A stretch of DNA of 64,000 bases from Rhodamnia argentea (GCF_020921035.1 NC_063153.1:15934001-15998000); one strand, 5' to 3'; counted from the first letter of the stretch, positions 1 through 12,380 are shown. Numbers and translations are program-made. Notes: a model not told the origin generated them from the sequence alone.

Positions 1-1465
1 ACTCCCCTCAACCACTCAACCTTATGACATTTGAATCCGAGAGAGAGAGAGAGAAAAAAAAAAAAAAGGATGGATCGTGCGAAAGTTCTCGATAGCCTCC
101 CACTTGAAATCGCTTTTGAATTGACTGACTCTTCAATGGATGTATCTGACTTCCTGCATGTACATGACTAGTTAAGGTTAACAGAGTTAGCATGATTAGA
201 AAAGATATCTAAGTTTGTGGATCGAGCGCATGACACGAGTTCAATTTTCTACCAGCGATATCTTATGTTTTAACCACCTATTTTAAGTTATATCAAGCCT
301 CATCTTGTCCACAAAGCGAGTGGAACATTTTAAAGTTCCGGGTTCGCGTACCTGCCTGAATTAGACCGCCTAGTCATCAAAAAAAAAAAAAAAATCATTC
401 GTGATGCTTTCAAAAAGTTGTTTTTAAGGGTGTTGGTCTAGTCCCATCAATTTATAACAGCCAACTTGGACGGTTTGCTAAAGGAAACCAACTCATTTTT
501 CATGCACAACAATAAGCAAGTTTCAACAGAAGGGGTCACTTCATATTGACAATCATGATGAATTTCACCTCGCCTCAATTGGTCAGACTGCCTTTATCCA
601 AATTGGAATTAATCTTCGGGTTGAACGAAATTAGTTCCGATGCGCAGCCTCCTGTCGCACGTTTTTCCAATTAGTGGAAACATAAACAACATCAATTTGA
701 CCCCCGCCATCTCAACATTATCCCCATTGGGACCACTCCATATCTTTTGGGATATCTCCAAACTTTACCCTCGAGTTGCTTTTTCTTTTCCCGCAACAGT
801 CCTCTTCCCCTAACTTGTGTCCAATTTCAGCAGAGATCCCGGCCAAGCCGAACCCGTTCCGATTGTGTCTCGACGAGGAATTTTGCCTCGAATGTCTGAT
901 GTTACTGCGATCGCTACCTTTGAGTCGCATTTCAAGCATGGTTTCGGCTTGAAATGTAGGAGGATTGATGTCAAATCTGATATGGCATCCTTGTCATCCT
1001 TTGTGCAATTGATATGGTTGGTGTAAGGATACATCACTGGTATTAGGGTTAGACATATCTAATCGATAATGGGCTATCAGACATGACTCCTTAGTGGAGG
1101 AAATGACTCCTGTTTGTCTAGTTTACTTGGATGAAGCGCTTGTTTGATAATCAAATTAAATTTCCGTATGGTATTGTGTAATGGTGTTGCGGTTGTGCAG
1201 TAAAGTTTTGTCACTTGTGTATTTGATAATATAAATTTGAAAACTGTATGTAGCAACGATCGGTGAGCTCTGCCGACTCAGACCATCATATATTTTTTTG
1301 CATATCGTCAGTAAAATTTTATAAATTCAACTCCTATTATTTTCACCTTAATCCAATTTTCCTTATACGGCACTCCCTTATAATTTCTCAAAAAATTTCG
1401 ATTCTATAGTGGATACAAATCAGCGGTAGACCTTCACTAATCTAGGGACACAACCAACTTCATAC

Positions 1466-1591
1466 GTGCCAGCTCCGATCGAGCCACAAGAACAGCCTGA
1501 CGACAACGACTACGAGCAGCAGCCTCCGACCAATGTTGCGCAACCTTTGCGGCGAAGGTCCAATGGCGAGAAGAAGGCTGTAGCAAAATCT
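1466..1591 (+). pseudogene. Possible Ty1/copia polyprotein relic
   Basis: The frame starting at 1466 reads a Pro/Glu/Gln/Asp-rich stretch and then a PLRRS-like basic motif, ending at a stop near 1591. Acidic linkers followed by PLRRSxR are typical between the integrase and reverse transcriptase of Ty1/copia elements. No catalytic motif is present and no flanking LTR was recognised, so this is a weak call on composition and one short motif. Confidence 0.22.
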
Positions 1592-2627
1592 GGGCGGTGA
1601 GACAGGCCACTCGAAAAAGGTTCCAAGACAAGCATCTCACTAGAATGATCGTGCCGGAGGGGGGAGCTCCGCTACCTTCACTGCGACGGGCCACACCGGA
1701 AGCCTGTTCAAGTACGACGAGGCTCGGCCGCATTGCCTAATTCCAGGCCGAGGTACCATTAGGGTTCATCCAAGATCCGAAGGATCGTCGAGCTCAGGCA
1801 TTTCGGTTGAATTAAAAAGGCTCGGATCAACAAACACCGGCACCTGCAAGGATTGATGTTTGCTAATGCCTTGAGAGTTTGATATGAACAGTGTCTGACT
1901 GCTAATACTAATGAAAGCTACTTTGTTTCTTATAGGGACGGATCTAATTTCTACGCCAACTACATACAAAACTAACGCAGTTATTTAAATAGATAACGCT
2001 ACTTTATTAGGCCGGAAAAGTAAAGTCATAGTTACTAATGAATATGCTTTTTAGCCAACACATTTTCACCAGTACAACTTTGCCGGAATCATTATCATAA
2101 TTAGAAGCTTCTAGCTTGACAGTTTGATAGTCTTGTCAATTATTTTCGACCACACGACATTCCAATCAATAAGTATTTTATGCAAAACACGTGGTAATGA
2201 TGTGTGGATCTGCGGTTGAGATTGTATCGTCCTTGATAATCTTGTCCGAAAAGCATTTTCTATCATTATTTGTATGGGTGCAAACTGAAAGAGAATGTTA
2301 GATTTTAATGGATCAATCAATTCTGTCAGAAATTCAGTGAGGACACTACTAAATAAGTTTCCAGAATTTCAAATGTTTCTACAGTCTGTCGTGAAGCTTA
2401 GAGAAGTCAGTGGAATATGTTCATGTGAGCCGTCCCTAGGGTTTCTTATAAAGTTACCGGTCGCATGAAAGTATTACCGGTAATATTTACTTGTTTAACA
2501 TAAAAAGCCACCTTCGACCAAAAAAAAAAACAGAAACCATAAAAAGCCACCACCAATTTTTTTCATAAAAAAAAAGTTACTTAATATAATCACTTGATAC
2601 ATTGATTGTGACCAACTAGTGACTTAA

Positions 2628-2936
2628 GCCCAATTTGTTTCGAGGAGAATTACAATTTTTGAAAATATTTCTACACCATATATATCGAACCATGAACGAA
2701 GAAAGGCATGATGAGGCTTTGGCTAAACACTTTTTCTCACTGGTTAAAACCGATAGATTATATCGCTTAAAAAAAATGAATGAAAAGTTTTATCATCGTC
2801 CAAAAAATATTTAGACTTAAATTGTTTGGTTAATGAAAATATTTCCCACTTCATGAATTATTTCAAACAATACAAACGATTATCTTCGAAAAGGTGTTTT
2901 CCAAACCATTCATTTTCGATGAAACAAATAGAACCT
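2628..2936. mobile_element. Tourist-like (PIF/Harbinger) MITE, older copy
   Basis: The left end reads CCCAATTTGTTTCG and the right end is its imperfect inverse (GAAACAAATAGAACC). Both ends are flanked by TTAA/TTA, fitting the 3-bp TWA target duplication of PIF/Harbinger elements. The body is AT-rich, noncoding and shares AAAATATTT blocks with the copies at 61648-61885 and 63446-63687. The ends are less well conserved than in those copies, which suggests greater age. Confidence 0.5.
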
Positions 2937-3841
2937 TAATGAAAGATTTAGTAAGTTTCGAATAAGAAAAGTAACTTTGAACCAATAAAAAATTAAAGGA
3001 ATTCTTCTCTATCGAAAGATATCGGGAAGTTTTTCATATTTTATTTGATTCTCCACATTAAAATTATACAATTCGCTTGTCCGTATATCGTCAAATTACA
3101 CATGTCATTCGTAATCTAGTTTGCACATGAGAGGAAGTATTGATAAATCATGCATCGCTTGACCATGGGGTTTACATGTTGTATGGTCTCTGCTACCTAC
3201 GAATTTAAGTTTTTTTATATCAGACATTCTAACATTCTTTTTGCTCAGTATCTTTATACATAACAGTAAGTTTCGGTCTACAGAAATTACGATAAGTAAC
3301 TTTTTCATTATCTTCGGTAGCTTCCGTTCCAAAATTACCATAGGGACCCCCTTTTTTTCATTTCAAGTAGTCAATTTTTGTCTTGATAAGTATGTACTTA
3401 TCAATCATCAATACTATCTATAAAACGTTAGTGAGTTCCAATAATTCAAAATTTGTCATTTAAATGATAAACATTTTGACCGAAATTTTGAACTGGCTTG
3501 AAATGACCGAATCGAACACGAAGAAATTACATATCACTTGGAATTATCGAGGTGATTTTGAAACCTCGAAATGAATGTCTGCTTCGACCGACACTATTGG
3601 CATGTGGATGGACAAAAAATCGACGGTCCAGCGATCATTTAACCGTACCTCATGTACCTCATTGAAGCCACGGTTAAGAGTAAATGTAAATCTAAAAAAA
3701 ATAAAAAAATCCATGTTTAGAAAGACGATAAATTTTGGTACCTCTTAAACTAAATTATGCCTCATTACTAGCAATATAGCGTGAAAATCCCAAAGAAGGA
3801 ATAAAGTAAAGAGAAACAAGGGAAAAAAAGAAGAAGGAAAT

Positions 3842-5449
3842 TTACAGCTGATTATTATTATCATTGGGGTTAATAACTCCAGTTGGCGAGTTCACTACAC
3901 TGGGCACCGCTTGCCAAGCCGAAGCCGCGATGAGAGGCCGGCTATGCCAGCCGAGAGTCAAGCAGCCCTCGTTCTCCTCCACGCTGTAACCCTCAGCCGA
4001 GAACAGGGTCAGCAACATGCTGGCTTGCTTGAACGCGTTGGACCCGAGATTGAGCGGCGTGAACCCGGCTTCCCCGAGCCGGGCCCTCCATTTATCCAGC
4101 GGCTCGTGCCTCTCGAGCCGGGCCGTCCCTTCGCAACACACGATGTTGCAGATTTCTCTTTGCAGGTACATCTCGGCTAGGGCCTTGTCCGGCTGGACCG
4201 GACAAGCGGCTTCGAGCGAATCGAACAGGGTCGAGTAGTAATACAATGCCTCCGTGAACCGGTCCAGGAACCCGGTCTGGTTATGACTCGCTTCTTGCTC
4301 CACCACTGTCATTATCTTCGGGTTCAGGCTCCGGATCCAGGGCAGGACCGAGCCGATTGGGGGATCCCGGTTCGGGTCGGATCCCAGGAGCTTGTGGAGC
4401 TGCATGATCGAATTGACCGCCACGGCTTCCTTGGGGCTCACCGGGAGCATCCACGGCTTCACATCCTCGAGCCGCGAGGCTACCACCCCGCGGAAAGTGA
4501 ACTGGACGTTGACCGAACGGGCCAGCTCCTTGAGCCGGAGCCCGATCTGCCGGAGTGTGTCGCGGCCGTCGGGAGACGGCGGCCCAATGCCTGTCAACCG
4601 GAGCAGAGGCGGCCCGCCGGCGCGCAGGGCGAGGGCCTGGATCAGGGCCGGCCACTGCAGGCCGTGCATGAGGTTGAAGTCGATGACGTGGACGCAGTCG
4701 TGGCCGTCGAAGGCCTCGAGAATGGCTTGATTGGCCGTGAAGTGGGCGAACTTGAGGTACGGGCATGCCTCGTAGAAGTGGTGGTACAGGACCTCGTTCT
4801 CGTAGGTCCAGGCGGGAGCCGAGCCAAGGCCGAGGAGCCGGCGGCTGAGGGCGTCGATGAAGTAGCCGGCGACCTTCCCGATGCCGCACGAGGTGTTGAC
4901 ACGTGCGAGCAGCGCCTGCATCTCCTCAACCAGAGAGCGGGCCAATGAGGAGTCGCCACGCTGGACGGACTCGGCGCACGTCATCAGCGCGTGGACCAGC
5001 CGAATGCCGGAATCCTCCTCCAAGGCCGCCACGACGGTTAATTGCTGCTGCTGCTGCTGAGGGACGACGACGTTCTGGTGCGGCTGGGGTGCGCAGGGGT
5101 CCAACCACCCGCAGCCAAGAGCCGTCGGGTAGGGGTCGGGGAAACCGGAGGGCAGGGAGGAGGAGTGAGGGAGCTCGGAGAGCATGGAGTCGACCCAGGA
5201 GGCTAGATCGGAGGGGTTGTAGTGGACGGCGTCGGAGGCGAGGTGGGGGATGTGGGAGGCGGAGTTGACCATGGCGGTCTCGAGCCGCTCGAGGCGCTGG
5301 GCCACGTGGTGGAGTTCGGAGGAGCGGACCTTGTAGCCCGCGCCGGCGAGGAGGCCGTCGAGATCCGGCGGGTGCTTGGGGGCGGAGCCGGAAGAGGAAG
5401 AGGAGCTGCTGGCGGCGGCAGCGGCGGCGGCGAAGTCGAACGGGCCCAT
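3842..5449 (-). CDS. DELLA protein (GRAS family), variant DELLA motif
   Basis: Nuclear repressor of gibberellin responses; GA-bound GID1 normally docks on the N-terminal motifs and sends the protein for SCF-mediated degradation. It is a single exon of 535 residues, about the length of Arabidopsis GAI. Ala- and Ser-runs open the protein. The DELLA position (31-35) reads DGLLA, followed by GYKVRSS (38-44), LERLE (53-57) and VHYNP (75-79). A glutamine run lies at 131-136. The GRAS domain runs from about 148 to the end, with VHVID at 253-257, LHKLL and a C-terminal SAW motif ending in SAWQ. All GRAS motifs look intact. Glu-to-Gly in DELLA and GAGY for the usual VLGY depart from GAI/RGA. From memory, a second eudicot DELLA clade carries a similar DGLLAGAGY form, so this may be a clade trait. 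The start is the first ATG after the GA-rich leader. Confidence 0.96.
   Translation of the reverse strand: MGPFDFAAAAAAASSSSSSSGSAPKHPPDLDGLLAGAGYKVRSSELHHVAQRLERLETAMVNSASHIPHLASDAVHYNPSDLASWVDSMLSELPHSSSLPSGFPDPYPTALGCGWLDPCAPQPHQNVVVPQQQQQQLTVVAALEEDSGIRLVHALMTCAESVQRGDSSLARSLVEEMQALLARVNTSCGIGKVAGYFIDALSRRLLGLGSAPAWTYENEVLYHHFYEACPYLKFAHFTANQAILEAFDGHDCVHVIDFNLMHGLQWPALIQALALRAGGPPLLRLTGIGPPSPDGRDTLRQIGLRLKELARSVNVQFTFRGVVASRLEDVKPWMLPVSPKEAVAVNSIMQLHKLLGSDPNRDPPIGSVLPWIRSLNPKIMTVVEQEASHNQTGFLDRFTEALYYYSTLFDSLEAACPVQPDKALAEMYLQREICNIVCCEGTARLERHEPLDKWRARLGEAGFTPLNLGSNAFKQASMLLTLFSAEGYSVEENEGCLTLGWHSRPLIAASAWQAVPSVVNSPTGVINPNDNNNQL
5041..5058. repeat. CAG-type triplet repeat in the DELLA coding region
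   Basis: Six near-perfect CTG/CAG triplets encode the glutamine run at residues 131-136 of the DELLA protein, in the variable linker between the N-terminal regulatory region and the GRAS domain. Such runs often vary in length between alleles. Confidence 0.85.
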
Positions 5450-5518
5450 GGATTGACTTTTTCTACGAGGAGTGAAGTGGGTTTAGGAGGAGGAGAGAGT
5501 TGATGGGCATGCCGGGCT

Positions 5519-5549
<31 letters not shown>

Positions 5550-5592
5550 TGAAAGGGAGCGTGGAAGGTGGGTTTTGAGAGAGAGAGAGAGG
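5519..5592. repeat. Two (AG)n microsatellites in the DELLA leader
   Basis: An AG tract of about 12 units (5519-5545) and a shorter one (5577-5592) lie 70-145 bp upstream of the DELLA start. They read as CT tracts on the coding strand. Pyrimidine CT tracts are common in plant 5' leaders and core promoters, so these probably lie in or beside the 5' untranslated region. Confidence 0.85.
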
Positions 5593-5959
5593 TGACATAA
5601 ACAACGTTGGAGTCGGACCATGAAAAAGTGATTTGTCATCTGGTTTCTTCCGATGAATAATGCTTTGCTTTTTTTTTTTTTTAAATTTACATTATTTGAT
5701 TGCGATGCCCTCCCTCTTTTCCTCTTTTTCTTTCCCCTCAGCTTTTTTTTTTCTCCTTTTTCCGCTATTCACTTTTAGTGAGAGTGTCTGTCTCAAAATA
5801 GCCCCTTCTACTCCACAATCATGCCTCCGCTCTAATTAAGCATTTCGAAATTCGTACTTAACGAAAAGTTTTGAGACGAATATCGTGTGGACAACGGAAT
5901 CGATCAGTCGCTCCTTGCCTCTCTATATTTGTCGCCGCGCATGCCTACTAGTCCATCAT

Positions 5960-5997
<38 letters not shown>

Positions 5998-6873
5998 GAG
6001 CTCGATCAATCCTTCTCCACAAGCATCAAACTCTTGATGGGGTTGACAGTCATGGCAGCTCGATAGTTCCATACTCTAAAGGCTGGAGGGCTACGATTGT
6101 AGACAATGATAAGATGGAGAGCTGGTGGTGGCGACGCAGCGGAGATTGCCGTAGGGTGGCGAGGGGAGATGGACAGGGCAGGTAAAAATCCAATTTTGTG
6201 TCAAAAAAATCTCCCTTCTTTTTTCTCCAATGAGTTAGATTCTTTTAATCTTGTATCAGTTGTACTCCATTCATTATGCAAGAATTATTCAAATTGATAC
6301 TTTTCAGTCAATTAACAATGCAAAACATAATGTACAAGTCAGAACAGGGAAAGATTCATGTAAACATTTTATTGAGTAGTGGCCTTTAATTTTGTTATAA
6401 GATTGGTATTTTCTTTATTTATTTATTTTTTATTTTTTTGGTCGTGTGCGTTTGACATACTCTTGCGGGCAAATGGACGGGCTCTCGATCACAAGAAGAT
6501 ACTGCCTTCCAGATTGTTCCCAACAACAGAAGGTGACGGTAGAGAGGAGTTAGCATCTAGGGTTCGGACTCTTTTGTGGAACGGCCTAAGCCGCAAAATT
6601 ATCGAGAATATTACAAAAATTTTCTTATGTCTAAATTTTATTTTTGGACGACTTGGTATCTCTTCTTTCCATAGTATAAATAGGTGAGCCAAAAAGCTTT
6701 TTCGCACAAGTCAAATCATCTTTTGACCTGAGTAACAAAGTCCCATCGAATTGTCAAAAGTAAACCAGCCATCTGTATTTCACCAGGTCACAGATTCGAT
6801 TGGAGCATATCCCCAAAAGACTCAAGTGCTGCTTTGCTTAGCCACGACATATCTCGTGTAGGAGTGGTTTCTT
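5593..6873. other. Upstream of the DELLA gene, no gene seen
   Basis: This should contain the DELLA promoter, since that gene reads leftward from 5449. A perfect (CT)n microsatellite of about 17 units lies at 5962-5995. I see no protein family in any frame and could not assign a TATA box with confidence among the many T-rich runs. Confidence 0.5.
5962..5995. repeat. (CT)17 microsatellite
   Basis: An uninterrupted CT dinucleotide tract is visible directly in the sequence, about 510 bp upstream of the DELLA start codon. Confidence 0.95.
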
Positions 6874-7551
6874 TGTTCAGAAGGGCATAATAGAAATCTG
6901 ATACTCTTCGTTGGGGAGATTGGTAAGGGTGAGCCCAAATTCGAGCTCGTGGACATATCTAGTTAAATCTGTTTTCACTCAAAAGTTTAAATCAATGAAT
7001 TATAAATCAATTAGAATATATTGTCTATTCTACACCACACCGATTCTACGACTTGAACTTTCTCTAACACAATTCACTCACACGTATCTTGACAATCCCT
7101 CCCTTACCTTTAAGCTTATGTTGGGTCTGCTCCTCTTTAATTCAAATGTCCTTATGCATCAAACTTATCCCAAGTTGAATCTTCATCAACGCCTAGTGAT
7201 ACAGGCTGTGTTGCTATACCACAATGCTCACCTACCCGGAAACTACCCAACTTCATCTCTACGGGCTGCATTGCCACACCACAATGCTCACATATCCGAA
7301 AACCGCAACCATCGGCTCTAATACTATTTGTTCGGAACGCACAAGCGAAACCCGATACCCTTCGCTTGGGAAGATAACCTAGAGGGAGTCCAAGTTCAAA
7401 CCTGTCAATATATCCAATTGGATCCATCTTCACTCAAAAGTTTAAGTCAATGAGTTATAGGTCAACTATAATATATTATCTACTTTACACCACATCGATT
7501 CTCTAATGTGTAACTTTTATAACACAACTCACTCACGCGTGCATCCTAACA
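6874..7551 (-). mobile_element. TRIM (miniature LTR retrotransposon), intact structure
   Basis: On the minus strand two long terminal repeats of about 223 bp (7329-7551) and 221 bp (6874-7094) flank only 234 bp of internal sequence. Both LTRs begin TGT and end GAACA. Directly inside the 5' LTR is AGTATTAGAGCC, which closely matches the usual primer-binding site for initiator methionine tRNA (TGGTATCAGAGC). A purine tract (GGTAAGGGAGGGA) immediately precedes the 3' LTR. The internal region has no gag or pol and contains a short tandem duplication. The flanking 5-bp target duplication does not match now, so the ends may have decayed. It would depend on an autonomous element for reverse transcriptase. 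Confidence 0.85.
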
Positions 7552-10500
7552 TCCCCAACAACTTGGTCGGGCTATGGTGACAGGCTTGCAATCTTCCGAT
7601 CTTCAAATCGTGAGTGGTGTGAAATAATTATGAATCAAATCGAACATTCCATAATGGAAAATAAGGCCCTCATGGCAACGTACACAAGGGATCACTAGCG
7701 CCGGTCGCCCCTCCCGGCCCTTTTTTTATTCATCAAACGCGTCCCTTCATCAAATAGAATAATGTAAAAAAAGTAGAAATAATTGCTTGTGAAGGTCTCT
7801 TTTGAGGGGGATTGGAATGTGGGGAGCAAACGTGGATAGAAGAAGACTAGCTGGCGGTGGTGGCTTAATTAAAAGAATGGGTTCTAAAAACGACCTGAAA
7901 ATGACACTTTAACAGCTTCGGATGATTCAAGATTTCCATTCATTTGAACTCACATTCACTACTCGATTCCCTCATAACCTCATCGGATCCAATTCCAGCC
8001 CACAAACTAATTAAACAACCAACAACGAGATGTCAAGTCTTTCGAGCTTTAAATTCGAATTCCATATTAAAAAAATTATATATATTTACATTATTATCTA
8101 TGTATATATACATGCAAGAACTTTATTCATTCCCGAGAGAAATTATTGTTGCTTTTGTTGTTATTTCCATCACTAAGCTTCTTGAGATTTGTAGCAGTCA
8201 ACTTGGGACTCAAGGGGAATATTCACTCTGTCACCCCCCCTAACCATCTCCTCCTTCTTTACTTCAAGTTAAAATAATCTCTTGGTTCATTTGTTTTTTT
8301 TTTTGGACAATCAAATTATATATCCACAGTTTGGAAGAATAAATATATAATAAGCAGGACTCTTACTTTATCTTTTATTTTTCACGAGATTTAAATGCCG
8401 AGTTATGTGTTAGGTGATGCTAGTAGGTGGAGTGGCAATGCCATCGTGATGGGAATATTCCATCAAACGAGACATGTGTCACGAGGGCAAAGGAACATAT
8501 GTCGTTGTCGATATATCGATCCACTTATATCGGGTGTAATTAGCATAAAGAACGAAGGATCTGGATTAGAATGAGATAATCCGGACAAAGGGTAATTAAT
8601 TTGATAACGAGATGTGCAAGTTGGCGGGTGAATTATTTGCTTTAAACAATGAAAAAGTTGGAACTAATCAAGGAGTTTGCGGAGTTACTAAAGAGAAAGA
8701 TCGGGGGTTTTGAACGACCACCAAGAATAAGAGTTGTGGGTCAAACCTCGTGCTTAACCAAAGCTACTATCGGGCAGTAACGTTTTTAAAATCTACCAGA
8801 GATTTTATTATGGTCCTTTGAAAGTTTTGAGTGTTCAATTGAGTGTCAGAGCAGGAGTGTACCGAAGATTTAAGAACAGCTACGCCAACCGTTGACCACT
8901 CAAACGCTAGGTTATAAATTAACGAAATCGAATAGTCTAGGGAGTAGATTGCAATGATCAGCTGATAAAAACTCCAAATGCATGGAAATTCATGGGTGGA
9001 AAACGCAAATTCTCTCGCGAGAATTTCGGACATTTATCCAGTTGCGTAGTTCCAGTACGGGGAAGCTGGTCAAACGATATTCAATGTGTGACATTTAGTG
9101 GCATTTACTGGGGAGAGTGTCTCTGATATAGTAGCAAGAATAGTTGTGGCGGTCAAGGAGACCACGAGGTCAAAGGTGGATTCAACTGAAACCAATGAGG
9201 TGTAAATTGAAGGGTCCTCCTTCAAGGACGACTAGCTTAAAGATGGTTTCAATTAGGGTCAAGTACAGAAACTCCAAATTCAGGTTGACCTTAATTAATT
9301 GAAGCTTGTGTTTGATCAAAGGCGGATCATCCACGTGAGAAGGAGAGGGTTCCAAGAGGAGTTACTGCCGTCCTTCGATGTAGCCGGAGAGGTTCGTCTG
9401 AGCAACAGTTACTCCGGTGCCGTCTATACGTGTAGCCGGCGTCGTCTTACTAGTTTGGGTCTGAGCAACAGTTACTCCGGAGGGGTTTGTCTTGCAAAGT
9501 GAGTTTTCTTGTCGTGAAAAAGAAATCCATGGGCTTCAACTGTTATGCAAATTGCAGTCTTTTACAGAATTAGAGGACAATTATTTTATGTCTCTCAAGA
9601 TGCAGAGATTCTCTGTCGTGTAATATCTTAAGAAAACAATAAATATTATATTTTTTTCTCGAAAATTTCGGAAGCAAATAATAAACTACAAGACTGTCAA
9701 GGCGTTAACGATCCATGCAAAACCCTAATTGTTTAATATTGCATGCACATGTTTTGCCCTAATTGTTTACGTTATCGAAAAGGAACCCCCTCTATCTCTC
9801 TAGTCCCGCGATTCTGGAAGGCATAAACAAATGCTAACGTTAATCACATCTTAAACCCTATATGTCTAATCTCTATGCAAAGAAGTAATTTGTTGTTTTT
9901 ATTATTTGGATATAATTAGATATGTCTAATCTCTATGCACAAGACGCGGTGGAAATCAGGGCATGTTGGAAACCCTAGACGACTCGATTAGAGGGGATTC
10001 ACAATACCAAATTCTCGATCGTTTCGTATATTTTTTTGAAAAAGGAAAAATACCCATGTTGGCCAAATTATGATATAATCAAGAACGACTAAGAATTTCA
10101 AACTTAAAATAGAGGCGGCCTCACGCCCGCGATTAGTAATCAATCGAAGCTTTATGGGATGTGTAGAAGAAATCGAGAGCAGTGTAAAAGTTCATCACGA
10201 TCGGCCCTGCCGTTTCTATCGTAAGCCCGTGCATTCGAGATGCCAAAAGCTAAGTAAAAAGAGCTGAATAAAATTCTCAATTCGAGTAATTTAAAGATAC
10301 AAAAATCGCTTCTTTTTCGCAATTATTAAAGGACTAAATGCCAATGACGCGCCGAGGGGAGGAAAAATCACGAAAAAGCCAGTGAACGTGTTGTGTGGTC
10401 CATCAAATTGAAATTGCATGGAATTTGGGACCATCCCTTGGAATGGGCCCAAGAAATTCGAACATGTTAGGGCAAACGAGCACAATTATTATTTTACTAG

Positions 10501-12380
10501 AAATATATTGAACGGGCAAATGAGATTCGGACACGTGTGATGTTGGGGGGGGCAATTATCGTAATAAATATTGAACTCTGGGGGGGAAAAGAGAGAAGAA
10601 AAATGAATTGAGGGACTTTGTAGTAATATGTGTGGGCGGAAGGGGGACCAGCATTCCCAAAGAGAGAACATGTGTTTGGTACAGACACCATCTCCGATGC
10701 GTGACCACTCCGTTCTTTCAGCTGACATTATCACGTTATATTGCTCCTCCGTGATTCTTTGGGCCATCCATCCGTTCTGGCGCGTCGCAATCGTGTTTGT
10801 AATTCACATCGGCTCGGGTCGGCCTACAGCATCTCGATCTTCCCTCATGCCCCGATTCGTGTGAACATGCAGGAGTTAGGCATGTCGTGCCGTGTTCTCG
10901 GGATTTTCTCCCCGGCAATTCGCGTTTCACAGCATGTCGTGCAAGCCGGTTATGTCCGGCACCGCTAGCGATACACACAAGGGGCCAAGTTGGGTAACAC
11001 GATTGGAAATTTCCATGTCTAGGCAGGCAAGAGTTTTTAGAACGATCGATTGTGGCCCCATAAAATCTTTCAATGGGCGGGGCCGAAACGAAGCGATAAT
11101 TCCTTTGACAGCCCCCTGTTTCTCACGTGGACCGCCTAACATCTGGTAGGATCTGGTTGGTGGAATTGGTCTGGCATTCGAGAGACAGATAGCTAGTACC
11201 GCAAAATGACCTCGTATAATCGTTTGTAAATCCGTTAGTGAGTGAGAAATTAGCAATTTGGCCGGCGTAATTGAATGAACGTCTCTTTCTTTGAGATGAA
11301 GAGATGATTTGAGATATTAGCGAATCAACAAGGACTGTGGTGCATGTGAATCGTCGAGGGAGGGAATTCCACCTAACTCGGTCTTGAGCACAATCGTTCA
11401 AAGGAGCAAATCTGAAGTGGTTAGAGGCAAGGCGAAATGGTGCACAATTTGATGTGGACGGCAACTGCTAAACTTGAGACAATAGTGTTTCCAAGAACAA
11501 TTCTGATCATAAATGATTTTTTTTTTTTTCTGATTCTGTTCTCGTGAACAATTTTCTCAACATAAGAATCCATTTGCTAACTACACAAAGTTTATATTCC
11601 CAAAGTAAAAAAAAAAAAAAACAGAAATGCATTTGGTATCTAAAAATTTCTACTCCCTTTTTTTTTTTTTAAATCTAATTATAAAAACGTTAGCGGAGGC
11701 GGCATGGACCGGCGAGCTATCGTGGTGACTAGCGGAGGCGACAACCGATGGTGGACTCGTGATTGTAAAGATGAGCATTAAGTTACACTCGAGTTTATTT
11801 TTCTGAAATGACATTGTTTCTGATTTTGTTCCCGAAAGCAGAGAAGTTATTTTTTTTTTTTTACACTTCTTGTTTCTATTCTCGGGAACAAAAACTCAAT
11901 TTACATTTCCAAACATATTCCTATTCTTTCTTTTGTTCCCGAGAACAAAAGAATAGGAATCAAAGAATTTGGATTGGTACCAAACATGCCTTAAGATTCC
12001 GCTTTTCCTTTTTTCTTTTTCGGCCTTGTTTCTACTTTTATCTTTCTTTTTTTAATGACTTTGGCCTTATTTTCTGATGTGGCGCCCACTCCGGACCACA
12101 CTACCGCCATGTGAAATCTAAAATTATTGATAGAAAAAATGTCACGTTAATATTTTTTCATAATTGTATTTAACGGAGTTAACGAAAATGTTCGATCACA
12201 AGAGTTGAATAAATTTTAGGATTAAATTAAGCGGACTAAAAATGTGAATACTTGATTGTGTTTTTGCAACAAGTTTTAGAACTTCTATAGTCTTTATTAT
12301 TTTTTTTTTTAGTTATCTTTCGAAGCTACCATTTCCTTTTTCCCTCTCATTAGGGGATAATTGTAAAAAAAAGAAAAAAA
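7552..12380. other. Long gene-poor stretch
   Basis: I find no convincing gene on either strand. It includes a 22-bp direct repeat (9396-9417 and 9459-9480) inside a 67-codon frame of unknown meaning, and scattered imperfect GTTCTCGGGAACA-type palindromes between 11536 and 11946. A possible TIR end (GGTACCAAACATGCC followed by TTAA) lies near 11975-11995, but I could not find its partner. Composition otherwise looks like unconstrained intergenic DNA. Confidence 0.5.

Larger units (their letters stand above)
1..3841. other. Gene-poor AT-rich stretch
   Basis: I see no convincing gene here. It holds a short GA microsatellite running into poly(A) (39-67), a poly(A) run at about 378-393, a possible copia-type polyprotein relic (about 1466-1590) and a Tourist-like MITE (2628-2936). 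The open frames are short and resemble no family I know. The last few hundred bases before 3842 should contain the 3' untranslated region and terminator of the DELLA gene on the minus strand, but I cannot place the poly(A) site. Confidence 0.6.

Noticed and set aside
1437-1733. 98-codon minus-strand frame
   Set aside because: Antisense to the possible copia relic; it matches no family.
4283-4948. Long plus-strand frame of 221 codons opposite the DELLA gene
   Set aside because: It is a GC-rich shadow of the DELLA coding strand; composition explains it and it has no domain.
6911-7433. Open frames of 136 and 93 codons
   Set aside because: They lie entirely within the TRIM LTRs and internal region and carry no gag or pol motif.
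10736-11464. Several overlapping short frames on both strands
   Set aside because: No recognisable motif, no consistent splice structure, and typical of unconstrained DNA.
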